In this document: positions 1 through 8,019 of the stretch, piece after piece
How the letters are laid out: every line of letters starts with the position of its first letter
Numbering within the stretch: position 1 is the stretch's first letter
Assembly: GCA_963593905.1 (NCBI GenBank)
Contig: CAVBBL010000023.1
Coordinates: forward strand, 1-43,623
Origin: CAG-791 sp963593905
GTDB taxonomy: Bacteria; Bacillota; Clostridia; Lachnospirales; Lachnospiraceae
Reading direction: 5' to 3'
DNA: 43,623 nucleotides
Program-made: the position numbers and the translations under genes
The notes under the pieces: generated by a model
Database searches by the model: none
What the model was told of the DNA's origin: nothing
What the model saw: the letters and a program-made list of their open reading frames with translations, nothing else

Positions 1-1465
1 TTTCCTCAACATCCACATCGATGTCGATATGTAGACTATTTGTCCGCACTAAGAGGCATACCGTCTCCACATGGGTCGTATGCCCAAATTGATCTACCGG
101 CGTCACCTTTTCCAAGGTATATCCGCCCTTTGTCAATATGGCCACATCTCTGGCAAGTGTGGCGGGGTCGCAGCTGACGTAGACAATGCGCTTAGGTGCT
201 ACGGAGAGAATTGTTTCCAGACAGACAGGGTCGCAGCCTTTGCGGGGCGGATCCACCACCACCACATCTACCGGTGTATCGACGCCGGCTGCCCGTCGTC
301 TTTCGCAATAAGCCGGCAGGACTTCCTCTGCTTTTCCGGTCTCAAACTGTACATTTGTGATGCCATTGAGTTTTGCATTGGCCCGGGCATCCTCGATAGC
401 CTCCGGCACCACTTCCACGCCGTACACGCTGCCGGCATGTCTGGCCAGAAAAAGAGAGATTGTGCCGATACCGCAGTAAACATCCCAGACCACTTCCTTA
501 CCGGTAAGTCCTGCATAGGACAGCGCAATGCTGTATAACTTTTCTGTCTGTTTTGGGTTCACCTGGTAGAAGGAAAGCGGAGAAATCTGAAAGCGCACCT
601 CTTCCCCGGTCTGCAGGATATGCAGCGAATCCTCGATGCGGTCCTTTCCCCACAACGTCCGCAGCTTTTTCCCCAGAATTACGTTCGTGCGTTCCTTATT
701 TGTATTCAGAGAAATGCTGCAGATATCCGGCAGTTCTGTCAGCATCTGCACTACTCTTTCCTCGTGGGGGAGCTTATCCACATTGGCAATGATACAGACC
801 ATTACTTGTCCACTGTATACACCGGTTCGTATGAGGATATGTCTGATCATTCCCTTTCCGGTCTCTTCGTGATAGCAGGTGACATGCTTTTCCTGCATAT
901 AGGCAAGTATCGTCTCCAGGATTTTCTGATTTTGCTCTGCGCCGATCAGGCAGTCCGTCATCGGCACGATCACATGGGTATGACCTGCATAAAAGCCTGC
1001 AATGAGCTCTCCGTCTCTTTCTCCCACCGGCACCTGTGCCTTGTTGCGGTAGCGATAGGGGTCCTCCATGCCCACAATAGGCTGCATAATGCTGTCTATA
1101 TATTCTTCAGAAAAACCGCCTATACGCACCAGATCATTGCGGACTTTCTTCTGTTTGAATGCCAACTGTCTGGGATAGGAAAGCGCCTGAATCTGACAGC
1201 CGCCGCATTGTCTGCTGATGGGACAACGGGGCTGCGTCCGGTCCGGTGATGCCTCTTCTATCGTCAGAAGCTTTGCAAAACCATAGTGTTTCTTGGTCTT
1301 CATGATCTTTACTTTTACCAGATCTCCTATTACGGCATCTTTTACAAAAAGGGTATAGCCCTCTGCCCGGCCTATACCCTCTCCGTTTTCGCCGATATCC
1401 TCGATTCTTACCGTCAGGATTTCGTTTTTCTGATGACTGACGCCGATATCTGCTTTTTTTCCCAT
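1..1465 (-). CDS. rlmD: 23S rRNA (uracil-C5)-methyltransferase, RlmD/TrmA family (3' end outside window)
   Basis: SAM-dependent enzyme that methylates C5 of a uracil in 23S rRNA (RlmD/RlmCD-like; exact target not readable). The frame starts at ATG 1465 (MGKKADIGVSHQK), after a GAAAGG Shine-Dalgarno, and stays open to base 1, so the C-terminus is missing from the window; 488 codons are visible. Seen in order: an N-terminal TRAM-like domain (about residues 10-65); an iron-sulfur Cys cluster CPISRQCGGC followed later by DCLIG; the SAM loop VVWDVYCGIGTISLF; the substrate motif DPPRKGCDP; and the catalytic-Cys motif YVSCDPATLARD. The last visible residues follow HVETVCLLV, the usual near-end motif of the family, so little is probably missing. 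It is preceded by a palindromic leader of the A type. Family assignment is firm; RlmD versus another TrmA-like paralogue is inference. Confidence 0.9.
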   Translation of the reverse strand, partial: MGKKADIGVSHQKNEILTVRIEDIGENGEGIGRAEGYTLFVKDAVIGDLVKVKIMKTKKHYGFAKLLTIEEASPDRTQPRCPISRQCGGCQIQALSYPRQLAFKQKKVRNDLVRIGGFSEEYIDSIMQPIVGMEDPYRYRNKAQVPVGERDGELIAGFYAGHTHVIVPMTDCLIGAEQNQKILETILAYMQEKHVTCYHEETGKGMIRHILIRTGVYSGQVMVCIIANVDKLPHEERVVQMLTELPDICSISLNTNKERTNVILGKKLRTLWGKDRIEDSLHILQTGEEVRFQISPLSFYQVNPKQTEKLYSIALSYAGLTGKEVVWDVYCGIGTISLFLARHAGSVYGVEVVPEAIEDARANAKLNGITNVQFETGKAEEVLPAYCERRRAAGVDTPVDVVVVDPPRKGCDPVCLETILSVAPKRIVYVSCDPATLARDVAILTKGGYTLEKVTPVDQFGHTTHVETVCLLVRTNSLHIDIDVDVEE

Positions 1466-1569
1466 TTTCACCCTTTCTATGCCGCAATTTGTTGCGGCTG
1501 CACAAGGACAAAGTCGCGTATGCGATTTCTCCTTGTGCACATGTATTGATGACGCTTACGACATCAATA
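1466..1569 (-). repeat. Type A palindromic leader upstream of the rRNA methyltransferase (diverged copy)
   Basis: Three consecutive hairpins read toward the gene. The far one is 1545-1568 (ATTGATG..CATCAAT, loop around GCTTAC), the middle one has arms 1500-1508/1530-1538 (GCACAAGGA/TCCTTGTGC), and the near one is 1481-1498 (GCCGCAA/TTGCGGC), followed by the GAAAGG Shine-Dalgarno. The middle arms differ from the consensus type A arms (GGAGAATT/AATTCTCC) on both sides and still pair, which suggests that structure rather than sequence is kept. Confidence 0.75.
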
Positions 1570-1633
1570 CAGTTTAAACGTAAGGTTATCAGGCATTTTC
1601 TTCAACATAGGCCCCTTCCTGTCTCAGCTCATC

Positions 1634-2575
1634 TCAAATTTCTGTTCTATGCAGATTGGATCCCAGAATCTTCTGGTAGCCAAGCCAGCCCATTTCATTG
1701 CTGCCCTGCAGCAATTCCTTAAAAGTTTCCAGATGGGCATCTGTATTATCAGCAAAATTGAGGGCTGATGCCTCGATCAGCGCCGGCTTTTTGGGAGAGC
1801 CGAACTCCAGCTCGCCGTGATGCGCCAGAATGCAATGTCTTAATTCGTTGGCCAACATAGGCGGAAAATCCGGTATATCCCGAAGCTTTTCGTCGATCAT
1901 CTCCACGCCCATCACGATATGGCCTATAAACTGTCCGTCATCCGTATAATCATTCTGGGGAAACAATGACAATTCCTTTACTTTTCCGATATCATGAAGT
2001 ATGGCTGCCGGAATCAGCAGATCCCGCTTCAGAATCGGGTACAGCTTGCAATAGCACTGACAGAGATTAGTCACACCCAGCGTATGCTCCAGCAAGCCGC
2101 CTACAAAGCCATGGTGAATGGATTTCGCCGCAGAAGACTGTCGGAATGCTTTGATAAATTCCTCATCCTCTGCAAAAAAAGCTTTTAGAAGCTGCTGCAT
2201 GCAGGGTGTCTTCACCGATTCTATATAACGCATCAGTTCCCCATACATCTCATCGATGTTTCTGGAAGAAACCGGCAGATAATCCGCCGGATCATACTCT
2301 CCTTCCCTGCATTTTCTGGCACGCTTTACGTTCAGCTGGAGATTGCCCTGAAAAGAGGTAAGATCTCCCACCACATCGACATAATCCAGCGTATCAAATT
2401 CCTCAATGCCCATACTCCCCGGATCCCAGATCTTGGCATCCAGTGTACCTGTCTTATCCTGCAGGGTCAGACTATCGTAAGCCTTGCCTCCTTTTGTCAC
2501 CAGAGATTGTTTTTTTCTGCAAAGGTACACCCCCTGTACCCGGTCTCCTTCTCGAAGCGTTGCTATATATTTCAT
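1634..2575 (-). CDS. yhaM: 3'-5' exoribonuclease YhaM family (OB-fold plus HD domain)
   Basis: Cytoplasmic 3'-to-5' exoribonuclease of the YhaM family, taking part in RNA turnover. 313 aa, the usual family length. The N-terminal ~110 residues form an OB-fold of the nucleic-acid-binding type (RVQGVYLCRKKQ, LTLQDKTGTLDAKIWD). The C-terminal part is an HD phosphohydrolase domain with metal ligands in HHGFVGGLLEHTLGV, ILHDIGK and ILAHHGELEFGSPKKP. The start at 2575 is well supported by GGGAGG six bases upstream of ATG. It lies between the HtrA-like gene and the rRNA methyltransferase on the same strand with short gaps, a likely transcription unit. No leader hairpin family is seen before it. Confidence 0.9.
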   Translation of the reverse strand: MKYIATLREGDRVQGVYLCRKKQSLVTKGGKAYDSLTLQDKTGTLDAKIWDPGSMGIEEFDTLDYVDVVGDLTSFQGNLQLNVKRARKCREGEYDPADYLPVSSRNIDEMYGELMRYIESVKTPCMQQLLKAFFAEDEEFIKAFRQSSAAKSIHHGFVGGLLEHTLGVTNLCQCYCKLYPILKRDLLIPAAILHDIGKVKELSLFPQNDYTDDGQFIGHIVMGVEMIDEKLRDIPDFPPMLANELRHCILAHHGELEFGSPKKPALIEASALNFADNTDAHLETFKELLQGSNEMGWLGYQKILGSNLHRTEI

Positions 2576-2675
2576 CGATTCCTCCCATACAGCTGTTTTC
2601 AGCAGCTGCTCTGTTCTTCTCTCCCTGCAAATGATTGCTGCTTTTTGTTATTGTATGTATTTTGCAATATCATCA

Positions 2676-4055
2676 CTATTTCAGCACCACCGAAACAGTC
2701 ATCTGACTGTATCCGTCCGGACCGTTTCGCTGGAGATTTACCTGTACAGTGCGGCCGGCCGAATATTCGTACAGCGCACCTACCAGATCACTGTAGCTGA
2801 GAATTTCCTTCCCTGCAAAGCCGGTAATCACATCCCCGCTTTGAATACCTGCGTTCATCGCCGGCGAATCCATCTCTGTCCTGGTCACATAGGCACCGAT
2901 AGGCACACCCAGCTCCTCATTAATCTGTGCTGTCACATCTGTCCCATGTATTCCCATATATGCCTTGGTTTTTCCGTTGGACAGCTTTTGAATCAGTGAT
3001 TTTAACTCCGTAATTCCCACTGCGCTTAGGAGATTTGCGGTATCTGAGCTGTTATATCTCATATCCGTAAATCCGATTACCTGGCCACTTAAATTGATAA
3101 TCACCCCGGTCGCCTTACGGCTTCCGTAAATATCTGTGGTGATCAGTTTATAATTGGCATCCGTGGTGTCCAGCGAAGAGACCACACCGGTAATGGATCC
3201 GTAGCAGACTGATCCAAGATTTCCTGTAGGAGCGCCTATGGCAATGATAGGACTGCCTGTCAGTTCACTGCCTGAAGAGCTCCCAAGGTTCGCCATCTTC
3301 ACATCATTCTGTTCATCCTCTGTCAGCAGACTTTTCTCCACAGACAGCACCGCAATGCCGGAAACGCTGTCCTGCGCCTTGATCCTAGCCGGCACCTGTG
3401 TACCTGAGCTGAAGGTGACTTGCATCTCTTCCGCATCTGCCAGTTCCTCTGCATTAGCGGCGATCAGGAACTGTGTACTCGTCTGCGCCACAATCACACC
3501 GGAGGTTTTGCCGGTACTCTGGTAGGGATCATTGAACCAGTCATAGTCTGAAGTGACACCGGTGACGGTCACCATGGATTTACTGGCTTCCTTTGCCGCC
3601 TTTTTAAGTTCCGTATAGACAGCCTGATAGTCAGAAAGAGTATTTTCATTCTGGCTCAGTATCTTTTTTACTTGCCGTTCAATCTCATCCTGAGATACCG
3701 TAGCCGTACTTGCCGTATCCGCCATCTGAGAATCATCTGCAATCATATCCTCAGGATTCATCTCTTCCGCCTTACTTTCCTCCGGGAAAGTGACCACATT
3801 GGTCTCCTCCTTGGGATACAGCATATTGTTCAGGACAGGCTCCAGAATCAGAAAGGAAATGCAGGCAATCAGGCCGAACAGAGCCGCCATAATGCCTGTT
3901 ATGACCGTCCTTCGCAGCAGCTTTTTCCGGTTGATGGGGCGCTTCTTGATCTTTTCTCTCATAAAGTCTGTATTGACTGTGTTGACGGAAGCATCCTCCG
4001 GGACGGATGACCGGATGGGTTGTTCTTCCGGTGCCTTGCCGTTAATTTCTCTCAA
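2676..4055 (-). CDS. Membrane-anchored HtrA/DegP-like protein with PDZ domain, catalytic triad lost (pseudoprotease)
   Basis: 459 aa. TTG start at 4055 is chosen because GGAGG sits seven bases upstream. Residues 1-50 are a charged cytoplasmic tail, 51-72 a single membrane helix, 75-150 a linker, about 155-345 a trypsin-like HtrA fold, and 365-455 a PDZ domain (AYMGIHGTDVT, SPAMNAGIQSGDVITGFAGKEI). The three catalytic positions are not those of a protease. Where the family has NNHV the protein has NAEE (His to Glu203); where it has TDLAVL it has SGIAVL (Asp to Gly233); where it has GNSGGP it has RKATGV (Ser to Ala315). The flanking fold motifs are well kept (ITGVVSSL, LITTD, INLSGQVIGF). I infer a non-proteolytic envelope sensor or scaffold. 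Residue pairing was done by eye. Confidence 0.85.
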   Translation of the reverse strand: MREINGKAPEEQPIRSSVPEDASVNTVNTDFMREKIKKRPINRKKLLRRTVITGIMAALFGLIACISFLILEPVLNNMLYPKEETNVVTFPEESKAEEMNPEDMIADDSQMADTASTATVSQDEIERQVKKILSQNENTLSDYQAVYTELKKAAKEASKSMVTVTGVTSDYDWFNDPYQSTGKTSGVIVAQTSTQFLIAANAEELADAEEMQVTFSSGTQVPARIKAQDSVSGIAVLSVEKSLLTEDEQNDVKMANLGSSSGSELTGSPIIAIGAPTGNLGSVCYGSITGVVSSLDTTDANYKLITTDIYGSRKATGVIINLSGQVIGFTDMRYNSSDTANLLSAVGITELKSLIQKLSNGKTKAYMGIHGTDVTAQINEELGVPIGAYVTRTEMDSPAMNAGIQSGDVITGFAGKEILSYSDLVGALYEYSAGRTVQVNLQRNGPDGYSQMTVSVVLK

Positions 4056-4078
4056 TAGATATCCTCCGAGGGTTTTTT

Positions 4079-4262
4079 AATGAAAGTGGGCTTTTGTCTG
4101 CAAGCAGACACGCTATTTTGCTCTCTACTCCGAACCACGCGATTGCTATAGAGCTGCGCTCCATAGCAATCCGGGGCGTTCGCCCCATAGCCCGAGGAAT
4201 GAAAGTGGGCTTTTGTCTGCAAGCAGACACGCCCACTTTCATTCCTCGGGCTGCGTGGTTCT
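4079..4262. repeat. Nested palindrome with a duplicated 33-base arm
   Basis: The core is a perfect 20-base inverted repeat, 4191-4210 and 4231-4250 (CCCGAGGAATGAAAGTGGGC and its complement). Its loop is itself palindromic (TGTCTGCAAGCAGACA). Outside it are GGGGCGTTCGCCCC (4173-4186), GATTGCTAT/ATAGCAATC (4141-4171) and an outer pair GAACCACGC/GCGTGGTTC. The stretch AATGAAAGTGGGC..GCAGACACGC occurs twice, near 4079-4112 and 4198-4232. No ORF of note. It resembles a MITE-like or REP-like element; no target-site duplication was identified. Confidence 0.7.
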
Positions 4263-4315
4263 CTGCTAACGGACATTTTACCCTACTATTTCCTGTTTGG
4301 GAAGGGTGGTTTATC

Positions 4316-4344
4316 TTGCAAACGGGGCAAATCAAGCTTATAAT
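4316..4344 (+). promoter_or_regulatory. Sigma-A-type promoter for the 35-aa membrane peptide
   Basis: TTGCAA (4316-4321), 17-base spacer, TATAAT (4339-4344). Transcription would begin near 4351, about 30 bases before the ATG at 4383. Both hexamers are near consensus and the spacer is ideal. Confidence 0.7.
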
Positions 4345-4382
4345 CTCCATGTTGCATATATTAGGAAACTGAGAGGATGCTT

Positions 4383-4490
4383 ATGTTTAACTTTCACAAT
4401 AAAAAGAGCACGCGTTGGATTGCTTCTGCGATCATTGTAATTCTTGTGATCGCTATGATCGTTCCCACGATTTTGTCCGTTTTATACTAA
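4383..4490 (+). CDS. Small single-pass membrane protein, 35 aa
   Basis: Short ORF (MFNFHNKKSTRWIASAIIVI followed by LVIAMIVPTILSVLY) with GAGAGGA upstream of the ATG and a strong promoter at 4316-4344. A short positively charged N-terminus (HNKKSTR) precedes one hydrophobic helix of about 20 residues, so the protein should sit in the membrane with its N-terminus inside. It ends about 130 bases before the VanW-domain gene on the same strand and could be cotranscribed with it. Function not recognised. The promoter, Shine-Dalgarno and clean membrane topology make a real gene likely. Confidence 0.65.
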   Translation: MFNFHNKKSTRWIASAIIVILVIAMIVPTILSVLY

Positions 4491-4622
4491 TTGATCATTT
4501 AATCAGATTACGTTCATATCGCGCAGGCAGAATGGACGGGGTTGTTTTTTTGCGGTAGGAGTGGAGATTCCTGCCGTATGTCGTCTTTTCACCGTGTATA
4601 CTGCGCAGAAACGAGGATTACC

Positions 4623-6602
4623 ATGACAAATACAAGAAACAGAAACAAAAAAAGAAAAAAAGCCAAGCGAAGGTCATCTATTCAGCTGCCCTTAACACTG
4701 GCATTGGTTGTTGCAGTGCTGATCATTCTCTGCTTCGGTGTGCTGCCGCGGCTTTTCGGTCATTCTGACAGCACCTCCGTGGCCTCCGCAGACGGATCTG
4801 TATCGGCGGCAGATATCGCAGAGGACACCTCCTCCTCTTCCGATGAGAACAGCAATGATGCGATATCCCTGTCTGACACTGAGACAGTCGCCTCTGCAGC
4901 CCAGAGCGACGACAGCCAAGGCACTGTCCTCACCAAAGAAGAGGCCGCTGCTGTAACGCTGAACTACCCGGATCGGGTCATCCGTCAGGGTATCACCATC
5001 GATGGTGTAAATGTCTCTGGCATAACAGAATCTGAGGCGATGGCCCAGATTCAGGCTGATGTGGAGGAGAAAAAGGCCGCTGTCATCACTCTTCAGGGCA
5101 AGGAAGACGATCAAAAGGTGGAGGTTACCGCCGGCGATTTAGGTCTTTACTGGAGCAACCCAGGCATTATCGACGAGATTGGTGCCTATGGAAAAGCCTC
5201 TAATATCATCGCACGTTACAAACAGAATAAGGACTTAGAGCAGCACGGCATGAATTTTTCCATTCAGCTCTCTGTGGATAAGGATGCCATCAGCAATGTA
5301 ATCACCAGCCAGTGCGCTTCTTTCAATGAAGAGGCAAAGGATGCCACCCTTTCCAGAGACGGCTCCTCCTTTACCATCGTGCCCGGCCAGACCGGCTACG
5401 TGGTAGACACTGCTGCTTCCGCTGATACTGTTTACTCCCAGCTCAGTTCCGGCTGGGACGGAGAGTCTCTGACTGTCGCTCTTACCATCGACGTGGATGA
5501 GCCCAAGGGCACAGAGGAAGAACTCAGTAAGGTCAAGGATCTGCTGGGCACTTTTACTACCAGCTATTCCTCTTCCGGCACTTCCCGCTGCGGCAATATC
5601 GCCAACGGCACCAAGCTGATTAACGGCCACACGCTTTATCCGGGAGATGAATTCTCCGTGCTGAACGCCCTGACACCTTTTACCGAGGAAAATGGCTATT
5701 ATCTGGCCGGTTCCTATCTGGGCGGTCAGGTAGTCGACAGCTTCGGCGGCGGTATCTGTCAGGTATCCACCACCCTTTACAATGCTCTGATCCGGGCAGA
5801 GATTCAGATCACCGAGCGCTACAATCACTCCATGATCGTGGGTTATGTAGATCCTTCCATGGACGCCGCTATTGCAGAGTCCTCCGGCATGGACCTGAAA
5901 TTTAAAAACAATACGGAGAATCCCATTTACATTGAGGGATATACCTCCGGAAAGACCGTCACCTTTAATATTTACGGCGTAGAGACCAGAGATGCCGGCC
6001 GCAAGGTTACCTTCGAAAGTGAAGTGCTCTCCAAGACAGAGCCCACCGGTCAGAAGGTTTACACCGATGCTTCCCAGCCGGTCGGCTATATCAAATCTCA
6101 GTCTGCACACATTGGCTACAAGGCGCAGCTCTGGAAGATCGTCACCGAAAACGGCAAGCAGGTCAGTAAGGAAGTCTTTAACACCAGCACCTATAATGCA
6201 GAACCCGCCAGCATCACCGTGGGCACCGCCGGTACTGTTTCCGCAGAGCTCAGCGCTGCTATCGCCGCCAATGATGTGGACGGCGTCAAGGCTGCTTTAA
6301 ACGGGACCTCACAGTCCTCCAGCAATGATGCCCTGACTTCTGCAGCGCAGACCGCAGCCAACAATGCCTTTGCTGCCGCACTGGCATCCGGTGCCGATCA
6401 GGCCACTGCTACCGCAGCCGCACAGGCCGCTGCCAATCAGGTAGTTGCCGCGCAGGGCGGCGGCACCGCAGCTACGACCACTGATACTACGACAACTACC
6501 ACGGACACCACTGCCGCGGACAGCGCAGCAGCGCAGGTACAGCCTTCTGCGGATGCCGCCGCATCCACGGATGCTTCCGCCGATGCAGGTGCAGCACAAT
6601 AG
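4623..6602 (+). CDS. VanW-domain cell-envelope protein with peptidoglycan-binding-like repeats and Ala/Thr-rich tail
   Basis: 659 aa from ATG 4623, chosen over an upstream ATG because ACGAGGA precedes it. A basic N-terminus (RNRNKKRKKAKRR) and a membrane helix (LPLTLALVVAVLIILCFGVL) anchor it. An acidic Ser-rich linker follows, then a YoaR-type putative peptidoglycan-binding region (VNVSGITESEAMAQIQ through SLTVALTIDVDEP). Next comes a VanW domain (GTFTTSYSSSGTSRCGNI, PGDEFSVLNALTPF, GGGICQVSTTLYNALIRAEI) and a beta-rich segment resembling G5 (VLSKTEPTGQKVYT). The last ~130 residues are low complexity in Ala, Thr and Ser and may span the wall. VanW domains are often linked to wall or glycopeptide contexts, but the reaction is unknown. 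No van resistance genes are nearby, so resistance should not be inferred. Confidence 0.85.
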   Translation: MTNTRNRNKKRKKAKRRSSIQLPLTLALVVAVLIILCFGVLPRLFGHSDSTSVASADGSVSAADIAEDTSSSSDENSNDAISLSDTETVASAAQSDDSQGTVLTKEEAAAVTLNYPDRVIRQGITIDGVNVSGITESEAMAQIQADVEEKKAAVITLQGKEDDQKVEVTAGDLGLYWSNPGIIDEIGAYGKASNIIARYKQNKDLEQHGMNFSIQLSVDKDAISNVITSQCASFNEEAKDATLSRDGSSFTIVPGQTGYVVDTAASADTVYSQLSSGWDGESLTVALTIDVDEPKGTEEELSKVKDLLGTFTTSYSSSGTSRCGNIANGTKLINGHTLYPGDEFSVLNALTPFTEENGYYLAGSYLGGQVVDSFGGGICQVSTTLYNALIRAEIQITERYNHSMIVGYVDPSMDAAIAESSGMDLKFKNNTENPIYIEGYTSGKTVTFNIYGVETRDAGRKVTFESEVLSKTEPTGQKVYTDASQPVGYIKSQSAHIGYKAQLWKIVTENGKQVSKEVFNTSTYNAEPASITVGTAGTVSAELSAAIAANDVDGVKAALNGTSQSSSNDALTSAAQTAANNAFAAALASGADQATATAAAQAAANQVVAAQGGGTAATTTDTTTTTTDTTAADSAAAQVQPSADAAASTDASADAGAAQ

Positions 6603-6695
6603 AACACTAAAAAGTATTTGTGCAGGCGACGAGATCTGAAATTCTCAATTCTCGTCGCCTCTGTGCAACATAGCCACTCAGAAACGGGGATTAAC
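6603..6695 (+). repeat. Palindromic leader (B/C mixed) upstream of the AIR synthase-like gene
   Basis: A hairpin AGGCGACGAGA..TCTCGTCGCCT (about 6627-6661) is followed by a degenerate type B end module (CACTCAGAAACGGGGATTAAC) carrying the Shine-Dalgarno just before ATG 6696. One frame reads FSSPLCNIATQK, close to FSSPLRSIAAQK in other type B leaders, but the usual TGA is CGG here. Confidence 0.6.
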
Positions 6696-7757
6696 ATGGA
6701 GCTTCGACAAGGCAAGGCAGGAGAAAATGTCCTGCAGCGTTCTGTCTTCAAGAGAATAGAAGCCGTGCAGCAAGGTGCGCGCAAAAAGGACGCAGTCACA
6801 GGAAAGGACTGCGCCCTTTTTGCATACTCTTCCCTGCCACAGATGCCCATCGGTCAAAGTACCTCTGTCGCCGGAAATATCTCATCGCCGCCCCCCATCA
6901 CCCTTCGCACGGATCCCATTACCCTGCAGACGGCCAATGCCGGGGAGCTGGCTGTCATAGCTGCTGTCAACGACCTGGCAGCGACAGGCTGCCGACCTGA
7001 GACCATGGAGACGGTTCTCCTGCTTCCTCCCGGCACCCGGGAACAGACGCTTCGAGAGCTGGTAGATCAAATCGCCGGCGCCTGTATTTCCCAGGGCTGC
7101 CGACTCACCGGCGGGCACACAGAGGTCACCAGAGCGGTCACCAGGCCTGTAGTCATCGCCTCTGTCACAGGATATCCTGCTTTCCCCCTTACCCCGGCAC
7201 AGTCTCAGCACCAGAGAGCATCTCTGGTAGGCTGCGATATCGTCTGTACTAAGTGGATTGGGTTAGAGGGTACCTACTTACTGACCACAGAGCGAAGAGA
7301 AACGCTGGAGGCACATTTTCCTATAGCACTCCTGGAAGAAGCCGCGGCCTGCGGCTCTCATCTATCCATTCTGCCGGAGGCTGCAGCCGCCGGTAAGTCC
7401 GGTGTTCACCTGATGCGCAATCTCTCCGAGGGCGGACTTTTCGCTGCTCTGTGGAAGTTTGCCGAACAGGCGGGGACCGGACTGCAAATTGACCTGCCCT
7501 CTGTGCCAATCCGGCAGGTTACCATTGAACTGGCAAATTACTTTGACATTAACCCATATCAGATGGAATCCGCAGGAAGTCTCCTGCTGGCCGCCGACGA
7601 TGGGCCGTCACTGGTGCAGGAATTGGCTGCAGCCGGCATTCCCGCCGCTGTCATAGGCCGCTGCACAGAGGGAAGGGACCGACTTCTTTTAAACGGTGAG
7701 GAAGTCCGTTACCTGGATCTGCCCCAGCCCGATGCCTTGCTGCCTATTTTGGGATAG
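6696..7757 (+). CDS. AIR synthase-related protein, HypE/ThiL-like fold
   Basis: 353 aa from ATG 6696 with GGGG upstream. It matches the AIR-synthase/HypE superfamily of ATP-dependent small-molecule enzymes. The N-terminal domain has the acidic metal/ATP segment ITLRTDPITLQTANAGELAV and NDLAATGCRPETMETVLLLP, then the GGHTEVT motif. The C-terminal domain has IGLEGTYLL and the glycine-rich SEGGLFAALWKFAE. These are the landmarks of proteins often annotated as hydrogenase maturation factor. No hyp or hydrogenase genes are in the window, so the HypE role is doubtful and the substrate is unknown. It follows the VanW gene behind a palindromic leader and may be cotranscribed. Confidence 0.7.
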   Translation: MELRQGKAGENVLQRSVFKRIEAVQQGARKKDAVTGKDCALFAYSSLPQMPIGQSTSVAGNISSPPPITLRTDPITLQTANAGELAVIAAVNDLAATGCRPETMETVLLLPPGTREQTLRELVDQIAGACISQGCRLTGGHTEVTRAVTRPVVIASVTGYPAFPLTPAQSQHQRASLVGCDIVCTKWIGLEGTYLLTTERRETLEAHFPIALLEEAAACGSHLSILPEAAAAGKSGVHLMRNLSEGGLFAALWKFAEQAGTGLQIDLPSVPIRQVTIELANYFDINPYQMESAGSLLLAADDGPSLVQELAAAGIPAAVIGRCTEGRDRLLLNGEEVRYLDLPQPDALLPILG

Positions 7758-7849
7758 CTGTCTGAAAATCTGAAATAAAAAAATGCATGGATTTTAGATT
7801 CTCCTACAAAGGCTGTTATGTTAAGCCAACCCATTTTTAATCTAATCCG

Positions 7850-7877
7850 TTGCTGATTTAATTATTTTTAATATAAT
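7850..7877 (+). promoter_or_regulatory. Promoter for the Lrp-aminotransferase unit
   Basis: TTGCTG (7850-7855), 16-base spacer, TATAAT (7872-7877). If used, the tandem array at 7878-7990 lies almost wholly in the 5' untranslated region of the Lrp gene. Confidence 0.5.
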
Positions 7878-7990
7878 TATTTTGATCTAATTGTTTTTGA
7901 TCTAATTGTTTTTGATCTAATTGTTTTTGATCTGGTTATTTTAGATCTGGTTATTTTGATCTGGTTATTATTAATCTAATTATTATTAAT
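7878..7990 (+). repeat. AT-rich tandem array, about 14-16-base unit TTTTTGATCTAATTG
   Basis: At least seven imperfect units containing TGATCTAATTGTTTT or TGATCTGGTTATTTT, ending in two TTATTATTAATCTAAT-like units. It fills the interval between the predicted promoter and the Lrp-family start. It is reminiscent of multiple operator half-sites for an AsnC/Lrp autoregulator, but no site has been demonstrated. Confidence 0.8.
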
Positions 7991-8019
7991 CGTCGGGAGT
8001 ACCCCGGAAAGGAATTGCT

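Noticed and set aside
1134..1511. Minus-strand Arg-rich ORF overlapping the rRNA methyltransferase
   Set aside because: It is another frame of the methyltransferase gene and its leader; the in-frame gene has full family motifs.
4623..6602. Vancomycin-resistance determinant
   Set aside because: VanW domains occur in many envelope proteins; no vanHAX-type genes are nearby.
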